Assembly (NCBI RefSeq): GCF_009857745.1
Contig: NZ_WWEN01000012.1
Location: forward strand, 1-61,661
Length of the DNA stretch: 61,661 nucleotides
Source of the DNA: Thalassovita mangrovi
GTDB taxonomy: Bacteria > Pseudomonadota > Alphaproteobacteria > Rhodobacterales > Rhodobacteraceae
Direction: 5' to 3'
A model generated the notes under the pieces. The model did no database searches and was not told the origin of the DNA. It saw nothing but the letters and a program-made list of their open reading frames with translations. The position numbers were made by a program, and so were the translations under genes. This document shows, in pieces, positions 53,297 through 61,592 of the stretch (positions are counted from its first letter, which is position 1; each line of letters starts with the position of its first letter).

Positions 53297-54361
53297 TCAG
53301 CGCGACCCGATCGGGTTGTTCAGCGCGCCGACGATCCCCATCATGCCGAGAGCATAGCTCGCCTTCGGCTTCTCCTTGGGTTTCTGCGACCAGACCGTTT
53401 CCGGCCGGGCCTGCAGGGCCAGCAGGTTTTCTCCCTCGGGCAGATCGGCGTCGATCGCCCATTCCACGTCCTGCGGGCATCCGTTCTGGCGTTCGAGTTC
53501 CTTGGCCAGGCGGGCAACGGCGAGGATTTCGGCGTCGGACAGGCATTGCGCCTGGCGCCTTGCCTCGTCGACCTCGCGCTCCACCGTGGTGGCGGCCTCG
53601 GCGTCGGGCACCAGTTCCAGGTGCTTTTCGGAAATCCGGCGGTCGATCACTTCCATCAGCACCTTTTCCACCCGGTAATTGTCGGGCGTGACGATGCCCG
53701 AAACCACCAGTTCGCCCAGCCCGTAAGAGGCGTCGATGACGATCTTGGTGCGGTCGCCGTTGAGCGGATCAAGCGTCATCGCCACCCCGGCGGCGCGGGC
53801 GTTGACCATTTTCTGCACCGCGACCGACATCAGCACCTCGATCTGACCGAGCTTGTTGTCGTGGCGGTATTTCATCGCCCGCGCGGTGAACAGCGAGGCC
53901 CAGCAATCGCGCACATGTTCGATCACGTCGTCCGACCCCATCACCCACAGATAGGTGTCCTGCTGGCCAGCGAAGCTCGCATCCGGCAGGTCCTCGGCGG
54001 TGGCCGAGGAGCGTACCGCGACCGGGGTGCCCTCGCCGATCTCGGCATAACCCGCGCGGATCGCCGCCTCCACTTCCGCGGGCAGGTGATGCGAACGGAA
54101 ACGGATCTGGATCGCCTGCGCGGCGCGGTCGAGTTCCGCGACGTCGTCGAAGTCCAGCCGGGCAAGATGCGCCTCGATCTCCTCGCGCAGATGGGTCGCG
54201 TCGAGCATGGCGAGATAGGCGTCGGTGGTGACCGCGAAACCGGGCGGCACCGACACTCCGGCGCGTGTCATTTCGCCCAGCGAGGCACATTTGCCGCCGA
54301 CGCGGCCGTGATCGGCCCGGCCAATTTCGCCGAAGCGCAGGGTATAGGCGGTGGTGCTCAT
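53297..54361 (-). CDS. ATP-grasp subunit of the dikinase (PEP synthase N-domain-like)
   Basis: 354 residues from ATG 54361, overlapping the P450 stop (ATGA). GGKCASLGEMTRAGVSVPPG, VAVRSSATAEDLPDASFAGQ, MKYRHDNKLG and the DVEWAIDADL-type magnesium loop identify the PEP/pyruvate-phosphate dikinase ATP-binding domain, complete but alone. Size matches the beta subunit of phenylphosphate synthase. It should phosphorylate His561 of the other subunit using ATP. The C-terminal about 25 residues are an extra tail (KPKASYALGMMG). Confidence 0.85.
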   Translation of the reverse strand: MSTTAYTLRFGEIGRADHGRVGGKCASLGEMTRAGVSVPPGFAVTTDAYLAMLDATHLREEIEAHLARLDFDDVAELDRAAQAIQIRFRSHHLPAEVEAAIRAGYAEIGEGTPVAVRSSATAEDLPDASFAGQQDTYLWVMGSDDVIEHVRDCWASLFTARAMKYRHDNKLGQIEVLMSVAVQKMVNARAAGVAMTLDPLNGDRTKIVIDASYGLGELVVSGIVTPDNYRVEKVLMEVIDRRISEKHLELVPDAEAATTVEREVDEARRQAQCLSDAEILAVARLAKELERQNGCPQDVEWAIDADLPEGENLLALQARPETVWSQKPKEKPKASYALGMMGIVGALNNPIGSR

Positions 54362-55596
54362 GCCTTGGCCCCCCATTCGACGTCGACCTGCGCGGGAACG
54401 CGGAAGGAAATGTTGTGCAGATAGGTGATGTTCTGCCCTTCGCTCAGCCGCATGTCGGGGAACCGTTCGGTCAGCTGGCGCAGCATGATGCCGAATTCCA
54501 GCTTGGCAAGCTGCGAGCCGAGGCAGAAATGGATGCCATAGCCCATGGACAGGTGGTTGCGGGCGTTGTCGCGACGGATGTCGAAGCTTTCGCCCTGCGC
54601 GAACACCGCGTCGTCGCGATTGCCCGAGCCCATGATCAGCAGGATGTCGGTGCCCTCCGGCACTTTGACCCCGCCGATTTCGGTATCCACCTTGGCCTTG
54701 CGCCGCCAGGCCACGATCGACGGCGTGTAGCGCAGGATTTCCTCGGTCGCCTTGGGGATCAGCGTCGGGTCGGCGGCGATGGCATCCCAGGCGTCGCGAT
54801 GGGTCAGCAGGGTGATGATGGCATTGGCCATCAGCGTGGTGGTGGTTTCGTGCCCGGCGAACAGCACCGAATACATCACGCCGGCGATTTCCTCGTCGGT
54901 GATCTCGGCGCCCTCGGCCTGCAGCCGCACCAGGTCCGACGGCAGATCGTCGCCGGGGACTTCCTTGCGCGCCGCGACCAGCCCGCGGCAATAGGCCCAG
55001 TACTCGACCATCTTGTGGGCATGCGGGATCTGTTCCTCGTCGGACAGATCGCCCCAGGTCAGCAGCGCGCGGCTGGCCGCCCAGTCCTTCACCTTCGGCA
55101 CATCCGCATCCGGGATGCCCATCAGGGTGAACAACACGAAGGCCGGCACCTCATAGGCGACGTCGCGGAAAAAATCCGCCTTGCCCTTCGGTGCGATCCC
55201 GTCAAGCTGGCGCGCCACGATCTTTTCGATCTGCGGCTCGATCGACTTGAACCGGCGCGGCCCGAAGGCGCCCTGCACGATCTTGCGGATACGGGTGTGG
55301 TCGGGCGGCACCCGGGCGGACAGGCCCGAATAGGCGGTGAAGCCGCCCTCTTTCATGATGCGCTTGCCCTCGTCGCACATCGGCCGCATCGGCGCCTGGG
55401 CGTTTTCCGACGAAAAGGTCTGCCAGTCGTCGAACACCGCCTTGATGTCGGCGTGCCGGGTGACCACGCAATAGCCGGTCGGTTCATGGAAAAATACCGG
55501 GCTCTCGGCACGCAACGAGTTCCAGATCGCGTGCGGCGCGTTGAGATCGAACGGATCGAACTCCCTCACGGCATCATAGGCTTCGGCAACGCTCAT
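54358..55596 (-). CDS. Cytochrome P450 (bacterial class I)
   Basis: 412 residues from ATG 55596 with GGAGGAG upstream. I-helix oxygen-activation motif AGHETTTT, K-helix ExxR in EEILRYTPS, heme loop MGYGIHFCLGSQLAKLE with Met where Phe is usual. Soluble, no membrane anchor. Electron donors are the ferredoxin and reductase at the operon's end. First gene of the nine-gene operon; the regulatory box lies 52 bp upstream of the start. Substrate unknown; bacterial relatives often hydroxylate terpenoids, alkanes or cyclic compounds. Confidence 0.94.
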   Translation of the reverse strand: MSVAEAYDAVREFDPFDLNAPHAIWNSLRAESPVFFHEPTGYCVVTRHADIKAVFDDWQTFSSENAQAPMRPMCDEGKRIMKEGGFTAYSGLSARVPPDHTRIRKIVQGAFGPRRFKSIEPQIEKIVARQLDGIAPKGKADFFRDVAYEVPAFVLFTLMGIPDADVPKVKDWAASRALLTWGDLSDEEQIPHAHKMVEYWAYCRGLVAARKEVPGDDLPSDLVRLQAEGAEITDEEIAGVMYSVLFAGHETTTTLMANAIITLLTHRDAWDAIAADPTLIPKATEEILRYTPSIVAWRRKAKVDTEIGGVKVPEGTDILLIMGSGNRDDAVFAQGESFDIRRDNARNHLSMGYGIHFCLGSQLAKLEFGIMLRQLTERFPDMRLSEGQNITYLHNISFRVPAQVDVEWGAKA

Positions 55597-55647
55597 ACGA
55601 TCTCCTCCTATCGGTGTGCGCTTGTTGGGAATCACCCTAGCAGGCAC

Positions 55648-55666
55648 TCTTTGGTTTTTCTTTGGC
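55648..55666 (-). promoter_or_regulatory. 11-bp-spaced direct-repeat box upstream of the P450 operon
   Basis: TCTTTGGTTTTTCTTTGGC on the plus strand; the two CTTTGG starts are 11 bp apart and it differs in one base from the box at 46103-46121. On the transcribed strand CTAGGGTGATTC follows, the same CTA-N3-TGATTC layout as in the tmo promoter. TAGGGT may be the -10 region. Confidence 0.7.
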
Positions 55667-55679
55667 TAAAGTTGAGGCC

Positions 55680-55838
55680 TGTCATTTTGCTTATTTACGG
55701 TTCCCCGTAGACCTTTCCCGGATGTGGTGGTGCTTCACCCGTCGATGGTTGACGCCGAACGTGTGATAGCGCATCGCTGCTGAACCGGGGCCTGGGAACG
55801 GAGGAGGATGTGAAAGAGGCCCAGGAGGCTTTGAGGGC
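55680..55838. other. Region between the P450 promoter and the insertion element
   Basis: 159 bp with no supported gene. A minus-strand frame reading PGPLSHPPPFPG...RRVKHHHIRE may be the remnant of an older mobile-element gene, but I cannot name it. Confidence 0.25.
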
Positions 55839-55897
55839 TGAGGTGCCCCTAGATTTGTAGACGCTTTGCCCCCTAATTTTGAGGCAAGGAGGTCGAC

Positions 55898-56173
55898 ATG
55901 GGGACAAGCAACTACAGTGACGATTTCAAGCGCGATGCGGTGCATCAGATTACGGTGCGGGGCTATCCGGTTCGAGAGGTCTCGACGCGTTTGGGTGTTA
56001 GTACACATTCTCTGTACAAATGGATGAAGCTGTTCGCTGAATCGGCTTCGAAAGCGGGCAGCGTGGATCACAAAGCTGAGAACCGCCGATTGAAGCGCGA
56101 ACTGGCCCGGGTGACCGAGGAACGGGACATCCTAAAAAAGGCAACGGCGTACTTCGCGCGCGAGTCCAAATGA
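55898..56173 (+). CDS. IS3-family transposase OrfA
   Basis: 91 residues: helix-turn-helix (FKRDAVHQITVRGYPVREVS, TRLGVSTHSLYKWMK) followed by a leucine-zipper coiled coil (ENRRLKRELARVTEERDILK). It binds the IS ends. A slippery A6G (56134-56140), in frame as A_AAA_AAG, allows -1 shifting into orfB. Confidence 0.92.
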   Translation: MGTSNYSDDFKRDAVHQITVRGYPVREVSTRLGVSTHSLYKWMKLFAESASKAGSVDHKAENRRLKRELARVTEERDILKKATAYFARESK

Positions 56174-57048
56174 AGTACGCCTTCATCCGGGCGCATCGCG
56201 ATGAGTTCGGTGTCCGGGTCATGTGCCGGGTGCTGAAGGTGCATTTCAGCGGATTCTACGCATGGCTTAAGGAACCGTTAAGTCACCGTGCGCAGGAAGA
56301 TGCGCGCCAGACCGAGCTGATCCGGCAGGCCTGGGCAGACAGCGGTAAGGTCTACGGCTATCGCAAGCTCGCTGATGATCTGCGCGACCAGGGCGAACGG
56401 ATCTCCGAGAACCGGGTGGCCCGACTGGCGTCCCTGGCCGGGATCGCGGCGCAGATCGGATACAAGCGCCGTCCCGGCCGCTATGGCGGCAAACCGACCA
56501 TCGTGGCCGAGAACAGGCTGGAGCAGCGGTTTCAAACCTCTACCCCGGATCAGGTCTGGGTGACCGACATCACCTATATCAGAACCCATGAGGGCTGGCT
56601 GTATTTCTGCGTCGTGATCGATCTGTTCTCGCGCCGCGTTGTCGGCTGGAACGCCCAGTCCCGCATGACGACCGACTTGGCCTTGCAAGCCCTGCTGATG
56701 GCGATCTGGCGACGAAAGCCAAACGGATCGGTCACGGTGCATTCCGATCAGGGTTCGCGATTCACCAGCCGGGAATGGCAGTCTTTTCTGGCGCTGCACA
56801 ATCTGGAACCCAGCATGAGCCGACGCGGCAACTGCCATGATAACGCCGTTGCTGAGAGCTTCTTTCAACTGCTGAAACGGGAACGGATCAGGCGGCGCAC
56901 ATACTCGACGCGCAACGCCGCAAGACAGGACGTGTTCGAGTACATCGAAATGTTCTACAATCCGAAACGCAAGAACACGAACAACGGCATGCTGTCGCCC
57001 GTTGATTTCGAAGAAAGACAGCTCGATCTGAACAAGGCAGGTGTCTAG
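56170..57048 (+). CDS. IS3-family transposase OrfB (DDE integrase core)
   Basis: 292 residues. The HTH_21-like segment is at about 50-100. Catalytic Asp in WVTDITYIRTHEG, second Asp in VHSDQGSRFTS and Glu in NAVAESFFQLLKRE form the DDE triad. It begins at ATG 56170 inside the orfA stop (ATGA). The -1 frame is open from the slippery site, so a fused OrfAB can be made. It appears intact. Confidence 0.93.
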   Translation: MKYAFIRAHRDEFGVRVMCRVLKVHFSGFYAWLKEPLSHRAQEDARQTELIRQAWADSGKVYGYRKLADDLRDQGERISENRVARLASLAGIAAQIGYKRRPGRYGGKPTIVAENRLEQRFQTSTPDQVWVTDITYIRTHEGWLYFCVVIDLFSRRVVGWNAQSRMTTDLALQALLMAIWRRKPNGSVTVHSDQGSRFTSREWQSFLALHNLEPSMSRRGNCHDNAVAESFFQLLKRERIRRRTYSTRNAARQDVFEYIEMFYNPKRKNTNNGMLSPVDFEERQLDLNKAGV

Positions 57049-57257
57049 GAAACTAGGGGCACCTCAGTCCAAATGTCGGCTGCACGGATTGTAAAAAGCC
57101 TCTTTCCAGCTGGGGAAGCGCTCGACCGTGAATGGGCACCATGCTTTGGTCACTCACGATATGCAATTTTTGAGTGTCATTCTATTGGCGCATGCGCGCC
57201 ATAATTTTTCCAAACCAGTCCTCTTTAAGTCGGATCGATTTCAAGAGGACGTTTCCA

Positions 57258-58811
57258 ATGCACCGATTTTTCACGAGGCTTCTTGCTATTGTGGCCTTTG
57301 CTTGGGCTGCCCCCGCGATGGCCAACATATCCACGGATTCCGTTCGCGGCGCCCTTGCCAGTGAAAATTTCGCTTATCTGGAAACCGAATTCGACAAGGC
57401 ATATCAGCAAGCCCTCAAACAGCAGGATTTCGAAGCCCTGCGAGATGTGTACAGGATACTCTTCCTGACCGCCAATGATGCGCGTCTGGACCGCACACAA
57501 CGATGGTTGGCCGCCTATCCGGACTCCTTCTATGCGGCTACGGGGTTGGCCTGGTCGCACCTCTACCGCGCCTATCAGGTCCGAGGCGATCTGAGTTGGG
57601 GTTGGACAACCGAAGAGTTGCAAAACGGCTATCTCGAAGAATTGGCCAGATCAAAAGAAATGGCCGATTTAGCCTTCGGCAAGGAACAGGCCTTTGTTCC
57701 AGCAATCGATATCACCATTCATTTGATGGGAACCGCACCCTATAAGGGGGACGTGCGGCCGTTTGTCGATCTGTCGCTTCGGTATGCGCCAAACCGGCAT
57801 ACGTTGGAAACCGGGCTCGACGCTCTGACGCTCGACAATCGGGACGATATCGAAAACACCATAACCTTGTGTACGCTGATGGCCCATCGCGTTGCTGGTT
57901 ATGATGCAGAACTGTGCCTGATAGAAGCTGCTTTCAAGAATAAAGCTACAGGTTATCTCAGAGAGGTCGCGCTACAGGCTCTTGCCCGTCGCGACGAACC
58001 TTTCCTGGATTACGCGCGGCTCGATGCCTACTTGTCGGAATGGAGCGGCACGGAAAACGCTGCCACCGAAGCCAAGCGCATCCACAGTGAAACGCTGGAG
58101 AAGCGCCCCAACGTTCATCAATACCTCAGGCTTCTCGACGAGATCGAAATGGTGTTCGACGCGCCTCTGTACGCGGCTGAAATGCGCGCCGCACTTATCG
58201 ACAAGATGTATGTGCGTCTGGCCGACAATCCGCAAAGCCACAACATTCTCGATTTTCTGATCAAGGATATCCTTGCAAGGTCTCAGCGCAAGGACCCCCG
58301 TGCGGATATCTCTCTGGCCGAAAAACTGTGGCAGGATATGCTGCCGCTCGGTGCTTACCGGGCCGATACATGGGATATCGGATTGGATGTCTATCTGGCT
58401 GCGCACCCTACGTTTTCACCGACGCCGCGCATCGAATTCGCCACCAACCAGATTTACTATTCCCGCCACTTCCCAAGTTATATCCGCGGATTGATGAGCT
58501 CGCTCGACAATCTCTACAACCTTGCCCGGGATGAACACCAAACGGTGATAGGAAAGGCGGAGCAACAGGCCCTGCTGGCCGAGGTCGAATGCCCGATGTT
58601 CCGCTCGGCACGTGTATTCCGCATGGTCTGCAATCAGGTTCCGGACGCCTATGGCTGCAATATCGGCGGCTACAACGCGGACCTTGCCGACAGGATAGAA
58701 CGCATGGCGCCCAAGGCCGAAGGGTGCGTATGGGCCGGCAACATCGCCCCCGAACTTCTTTACTATACCCCTGTTCCCGTTAAAAAAATTCAGAAAGGCC
58801 TATCGCAGTGA
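57258..58811 (+). CDS. Exported protein of unknown function (cassette gene 1)
   Basis: 517 residues from ATG 57258 with AAGAGGA upstream. Signal peptide is residues 1-20 (cleavage after AMA). The body is helical and TPR-like, with EALRDVYRILF, LARRDEPFLDYARLD, EKLWQDMLPLGAYRADTWD and the C-terminal VECPMFRSARVFRMVCNQ. These segments recur in the protein at 59095-60690, so the two are paralogues. It may belong to a DUF4034-like family; I am unsure. Two to four conserved Cys suggest disulfides in the periplasm. Codon use is less GC-biased than in the catabolic operons. First gene of a three-gene coupled unit. Confidence 0.75.
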   Translation: MHRFFTRLLAIVAFAWAAPAMANISTDSVRGALASENFAYLETEFDKAYQQALKQQDFEALRDVYRILFLTANDARLDRTQRWLAAYPDSFYAATGLAWSHLYRAYQVRGDLSWGWTTEELQNGYLEELARSKEMADLAFGKEQAFVPAIDITIHLMGTAPYKGDVRPFVDLSLRYAPNRHTLETGLDALTLDNRDDIENTITLCTLMAHRVAGYDAELCLIEAAFKNKATGYLREVALQALARRDEPFLDYARLDAYLSEWSGTENAATEAKRIHSETLEKRPNVHQYLRLLDEIEMVFDAPLYAAEMRAALIDKMYVRLADNPQSHNILDFLIKDILARSQRKDPRADISLAEKLWQDMLPLGAYRADTWDIGLDVYLAAHPTFSPTPRIEFATNQIYYSRHFPSYIRGLMSSLDNLYNLARDEHQTVIGKAEQQALLAEVECPMFRSARVFRMVCNQVPDAYGCNIGGYNADLADRIERMAPKAEGCVWAGNIAPELLYYTPVPVKKIQKGLSQ

Positions 58812-59098
58812 GACGATATATTTTCCCCGCAATTCTTTGCCTGATTGCAGCCCCCGGTTCAGCTATTTCCGATACAGCTCCGGCCATTGGGCAAAACAGC
58901 TGGCCAATGCCTTTCGGGTTGGTTTCCACGGGCAGCGGATCCTCTCAGTGCAAACAGGTACAGTTGGCGCGGATCGGCATTTTCAACTTGTGCCAATGTC
59001 AATTCACGATCCCCGCACAACAATCCCAGCCCCTCGCCGACAAGAACACCGTTCAGGCATCCTACCTCGCCGATACATGCGGAGGGCCCAAATCATGA
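58808..59098 (+). CDS. Small exported Cys-containing protein (cassette gene 2)
   Basis: 96 residues from GTG 58808, overlapping the preceding stop (GTGA), and ending in an ATGA overlap with the next gene. Signal peptide is residues 1-20 (RRYIFPAILCLIAAPGSAIS). The mature 75 residues hold four Cys (SQCKQV, NLCQCQF, DTCGG), which could form two disulfides. Tight coupling on both sides argues that it is real and works with the two paralogues. No known family recognised. Confidence 0.6.
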   Translation: MRRYIFPAILCLIAAPGSAISDTAPAIGQNSWPMPFGLVSTGSGSSQCKQVQLARIGIFNLCQCQFTIPAQQSQPLADKNTVQASYLADTCGGPKS

Positions 59099-60690
59099 TC
59101 CGGATTCTGACCGTTTTGGCCGCGCTGACCCTGACAGCACCAGCGTCCACCGCGCAAACCGCGACGGACAAAATCCGGATTCTTCTGGATCAAGGCGATA
59201 TTGCAGCGCTGGACCGGGCAATTGCGGGGATGCACGAACAGGCCGCCGAACAAAAAGACGCGGCGGCGTTGCGAGACGTCTACGACCGATTGTTCAACAG
59301 CACCCATCCCGCACGCTTAGCCGTGGTTGAGGAATGGCGGAATGAGATGCCCGGATCGCCATATGCGCTGGCCGCCGAAACCTGGGGAGCGATCAAGACT
59401 GTCGAAATGCTGGGCTCAGTAAACTATGCGTCGCCTGGCGCCCCGCAAAACCGATTGAAGCTCTATATATCGGCCAAGCAAAGGGCGGATGAACTGGTTG
59501 AGAAATCGCTCAGGCGATCACCGGATTTCGTGCCGACACTCGATGCCTGGCTGGTGTCGAGAAAGTTCTATCTAAAAAAGGTGAAGTCCACTGATCTCAA
59601 TGCGATCATCTATGCGGAACTGATGAAGGCGTCTCCGGACAGGGCCAGCATGTTGAAGATCGTTGAAACGATTGATGCGTCTTTTGCTCATCCGACGCGG
59701 GAAATCCTTGGTGCCTGCCTGACATATGCCGATCAGATTGAGAACTACGATAGCGACCTTTGTGTCATCGAAGCAGTCCTGCGGCATCATGTCGATGAGG
59801 GCATAGCAAATCAAGCAAAGGCGGCCCTTGAAACGAGGGATGAACCCTTTCTGGATGACCTGAAGCTCGACAAGATCCTCTATGCAGACGGCTTCCACAT
59901 GCGCGAACGCAGTGATGAATTGCGCGAGACCTTGGCAAGATTACACGAAAACACCCTCAACACCCCGGCGCAGATCGGGAATTTCGCACAACATAGCAGG
60001 CGGATCGCCTGGTTTCTGAAAACCCCGTCCTATCTCGAATCCAGCAATGACCGGCTAGTCGAATTCATCGATGAGCGATTGGCCGATGATCCCTACAACC
60101 GTTTCCTGATCAAACGAAAAATCGATGCCCTACTCGCCGGCTACCAGCGTTTCGGACACCTCGACGACCTCGAACGCGCCCGCGCGCTCTGGCCCGATGC
60201 AATGGTGTACGGGCAATATCGAGGCGAGTTTTGGAACCTCGGAATTGCCTTGGCCGCTGCGGATCGCGCCCCGTATGATATCGTCGATCAAATAGAATGG
60301 GCTGAAAACGCCGTGGCCTATTCCCTGCTAAAGCTGGGTGCGGTCAAATATGCGCTGGAATGGATGATCCGGGCACAAGACTCGGCTCGCGAAAACCTGA
60401 ACCTGGACCGTCCCGATGGTTCTTCTGATCCATCCGCCACGCTTGAGGCGCTCAAATGTCCGATGCTGCGGGCCGCTCGTATGGTGTCGGCGCTTTGCCA
60501 ATCACACTCAGCAGATCCCATTCTTTGCGAGCCAAGCGCAGCCGCTAATGAACGGGTGCATGATATTCTACAAGAGGGAGGCGCGGGATCTTGCCCTTCG
60601 GTTTCTGAAGCGAGGTTGACTGACCTGGAATATTCAGCCGTGCCTTTTGAGAGTGTCAGTCTTCCGTGGGCCGCAACATCTTCTGAATGA
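59095..60690 (+). CDS. Exported protein of unknown function, paralogue of cassette gene 1
   Basis: 531 residues from ATG 59095; an open extension upstream overlaps gene 2 and lacks support. Signal peptide is residues 1-20 (ALTLTAPASTA). Segments matching gene 1 in order: ALRDVYDRLF, NYDSDLCVIEAVL, LETRDEPFLDDLKLD, ARALWPDAMVYGQYRGEFWN and LKCPMLRAARMVSALCQ. Helical repeats throughout. Function unknown; periplasmic. Plausibly a complex with gene 1 and the small protein. Confidence 0.72.
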   Translation: MIRILTVLAALTLTAPASTAQTATDKIRILLDQGDIAALDRAIAGMHEQAAEQKDAAALRDVYDRLFNSTHPARLAVVEEWRNEMPGSPYALAAETWGAIKTVEMLGSVNYASPGAPQNRLKLYISAKQRADELVEKSLRRSPDFVPTLDAWLVSRKFYLKKVKSTDLNAIIYAELMKASPDRASMLKIVETIDASFAHPTREILGACLTYADQIENYDSDLCVIEAVLRHHVDEGIANQAKAALETRDEPFLDDLKLDKILYADGFHMRERSDELRETLARLHENTLNTPAQIGNFAQHSRRIAWFLKTPSYLESSNDRLVEFIDERLADDPYNRFLIKRKIDALLAGYQRFGHLDDLERARALWPDAMVYGQYRGEFWNLGIALAAADRAPYDIVDQIEWAENAVAYSLLKLGAVKYALEWMIRAQDSARENLNLDRPDGSSDPSATLEALKCPMLRAARMVSALCQSHSADPILCEPSAAANERVHDILQEGGAGSCPSVSEARLTDLEYSAVPFESVSLPWAATSSE

Positions 60691-60941
60691 TCCTGGATAT
60701 TACAATCGGCAGAACCAGCTGACTATTCGAAGGAGGCATTCACCTTACCTGACACAAATGTCCGCTTTCGGGACATGGCTTAGGCTTTGCAAAGGGTGCT
60801 TCCTGCGCAAAGCCGCTGTTGGTCCAGACCGTCGCGAATGGCCTCTCCCAGCCCGAAGCGGACCTTCGCCCCAGGCGCAGCGCAGCAATGATCCACTGGC
60901 CGTATTCAGGGGGATTATCTCATGAGTGGGCCAAGGCTCAA
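60691..60941. other. Intergenic region with a short stem-loop
   Basis: 251 bp between converging genes. ATGTCC (60758-60763) and GGACAT (60771-60776) form a hairpin, followed by GC-rich sequence with no T-run. No gene is supported; several overlapping short frames lack family features. Confidence 0.3.
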
Positions 60942-61460
60942 TCACCAACACGCCGAAGCACTGTCAACCAAGTCGTCTTTCAGAATGAAGTATCCGTTTT
61001 CCGCAGCGATCAGAAGTTCGGCCCAATCGGCCAAGTATACCGCATTCGTCGATGGGAAATACTTGGGGACGTCGACCCGAGCGCCGGCCATACCGAGTTC
61101 ATCACCGGAAGAGATGTCGAAAGCCTTTATCTGGCCGTTCCCAATTGAAATGTAGGCATCAGACGCGGGGAAATAGATCGCGACGGAAAAGCCATGCTGG
61201 AGCTTCGTTTGCCCTGGGCCCGGAACCAATGGTCCGAGTTGAGCACCAAGACCAGCAAGTCCCGCGAGCCGGTCCGGTTCTACTCCGGTGAAGCCAACGT
61301 CCGCAACCTCATCGAAATCATGAAAGACATTCCGAAAGTCCTGTTCCCGCGTGGGAACCCAGACCTCGTCATGCTGTTCTAGCCGCACCAGGAAGCGCCC
61401 CTTGAATGAACCCAATGCTTCCTTCATGTCGATCAACCGACGATACAGATTGCCGCCCAC
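60942..61460 (-). CDS. Hypothetical protein next to the tRNA gene
   Basis: 172 residues with no signal peptide. The C-terminal half has beta-rich, propeller-like text (YFPASDAYISIGNGQIKAF, YLADWAELLIAAENGYFILK). The N-terminal half is rich in Asp, Glu and Val (EQHDEVWVPTRE, FHDFDEVADVGFTGVEPDRL). Plus-strand frames across the same stretch are less protein-like. No family recognised. It may be a cargo gene at the island end, or a truncated one. Confidence 0.4.
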   Translation of the reverse strand: MGGNLYRRLIDMKEALGSFKGRFLVRLEQHDEVWVPTREQDFRNVFHDFDEVADVGFTGVEPDRLAGLAGLGAQLGPLVPGPGQTKLQHGFSVAIYFPASDAYISIGNGQIKAFDISSGDELGMAGARVDVPKYFPSTNAVYLADWAELLIAAENGYFILKDDLVDSASACW

Positions 61461-61551
61461 TTTTCTACTTTCCAGGCTAGATTCTCACGCAGCTAGGCCT
61501 TAAAAGTAGCACCGCCGTAGCACCGGCTTTCCTGGCGCAAACGCAAGAAAC

Positions 61552-61563
61552 CTCCCGAGGGAG
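61552..61563 (-). terminator. Short stem-loop downstream of the tRNA
   Basis: CTCCC / GGGAG with a 2-nt loop (the hairpin may open wider), then GTTTCTT on the minus strand. It lies about 30 bp after the tRNA 3' end. If the island model is right, this is an island-supplied terminator replacing the original one now at 37823. Confidence 0.35.
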
Positions 61564-61592
61564 TCCATCATGTTGTTTTGTATAGTAATTTT

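Larger units (their letters stand above)
55839..57066 (+). mobile_element. IS3-family insertion sequence
   Basis: 1228 bp with imperfect terminal inverted repeats TGAGGTGCCCCTAG(A/T)TT that continue weakly through TAGAC. It encodes orfA and orfB with a -1 frameshift site. No flanking target duplication is visible (GGC left, GTC right), suggesting a later rearrangement or an old copy. It separates the P450 operon from the unknown three-gene cassette. Confidence 0.88.

Noticed and set aside
53297-54991. 564-aa version of the ATP-grasp protein
   Set aside because: The extra N-terminal part overlaps the P450 in another frame; homology and the ATGA overlap start at 54361.
55691-56071. 126-aa minus-strand frame across the IS left end
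   Set aside because: It spans the IS boundary and overlaps orfA; only its last residues hint at an older relic.
58837-59094. 86-residue N-terminal extension of the second cassette paralogue
   Set aside because: It lies over the small Cys protein; the signal peptide and coupled ATG are at 59095.
61052-61382. Plus-strand frames opposite the hypothetical gene near the tRNA
   Set aside because: Short, no family resemblance, and weaker than the minus-strand frame at 60942-61460.
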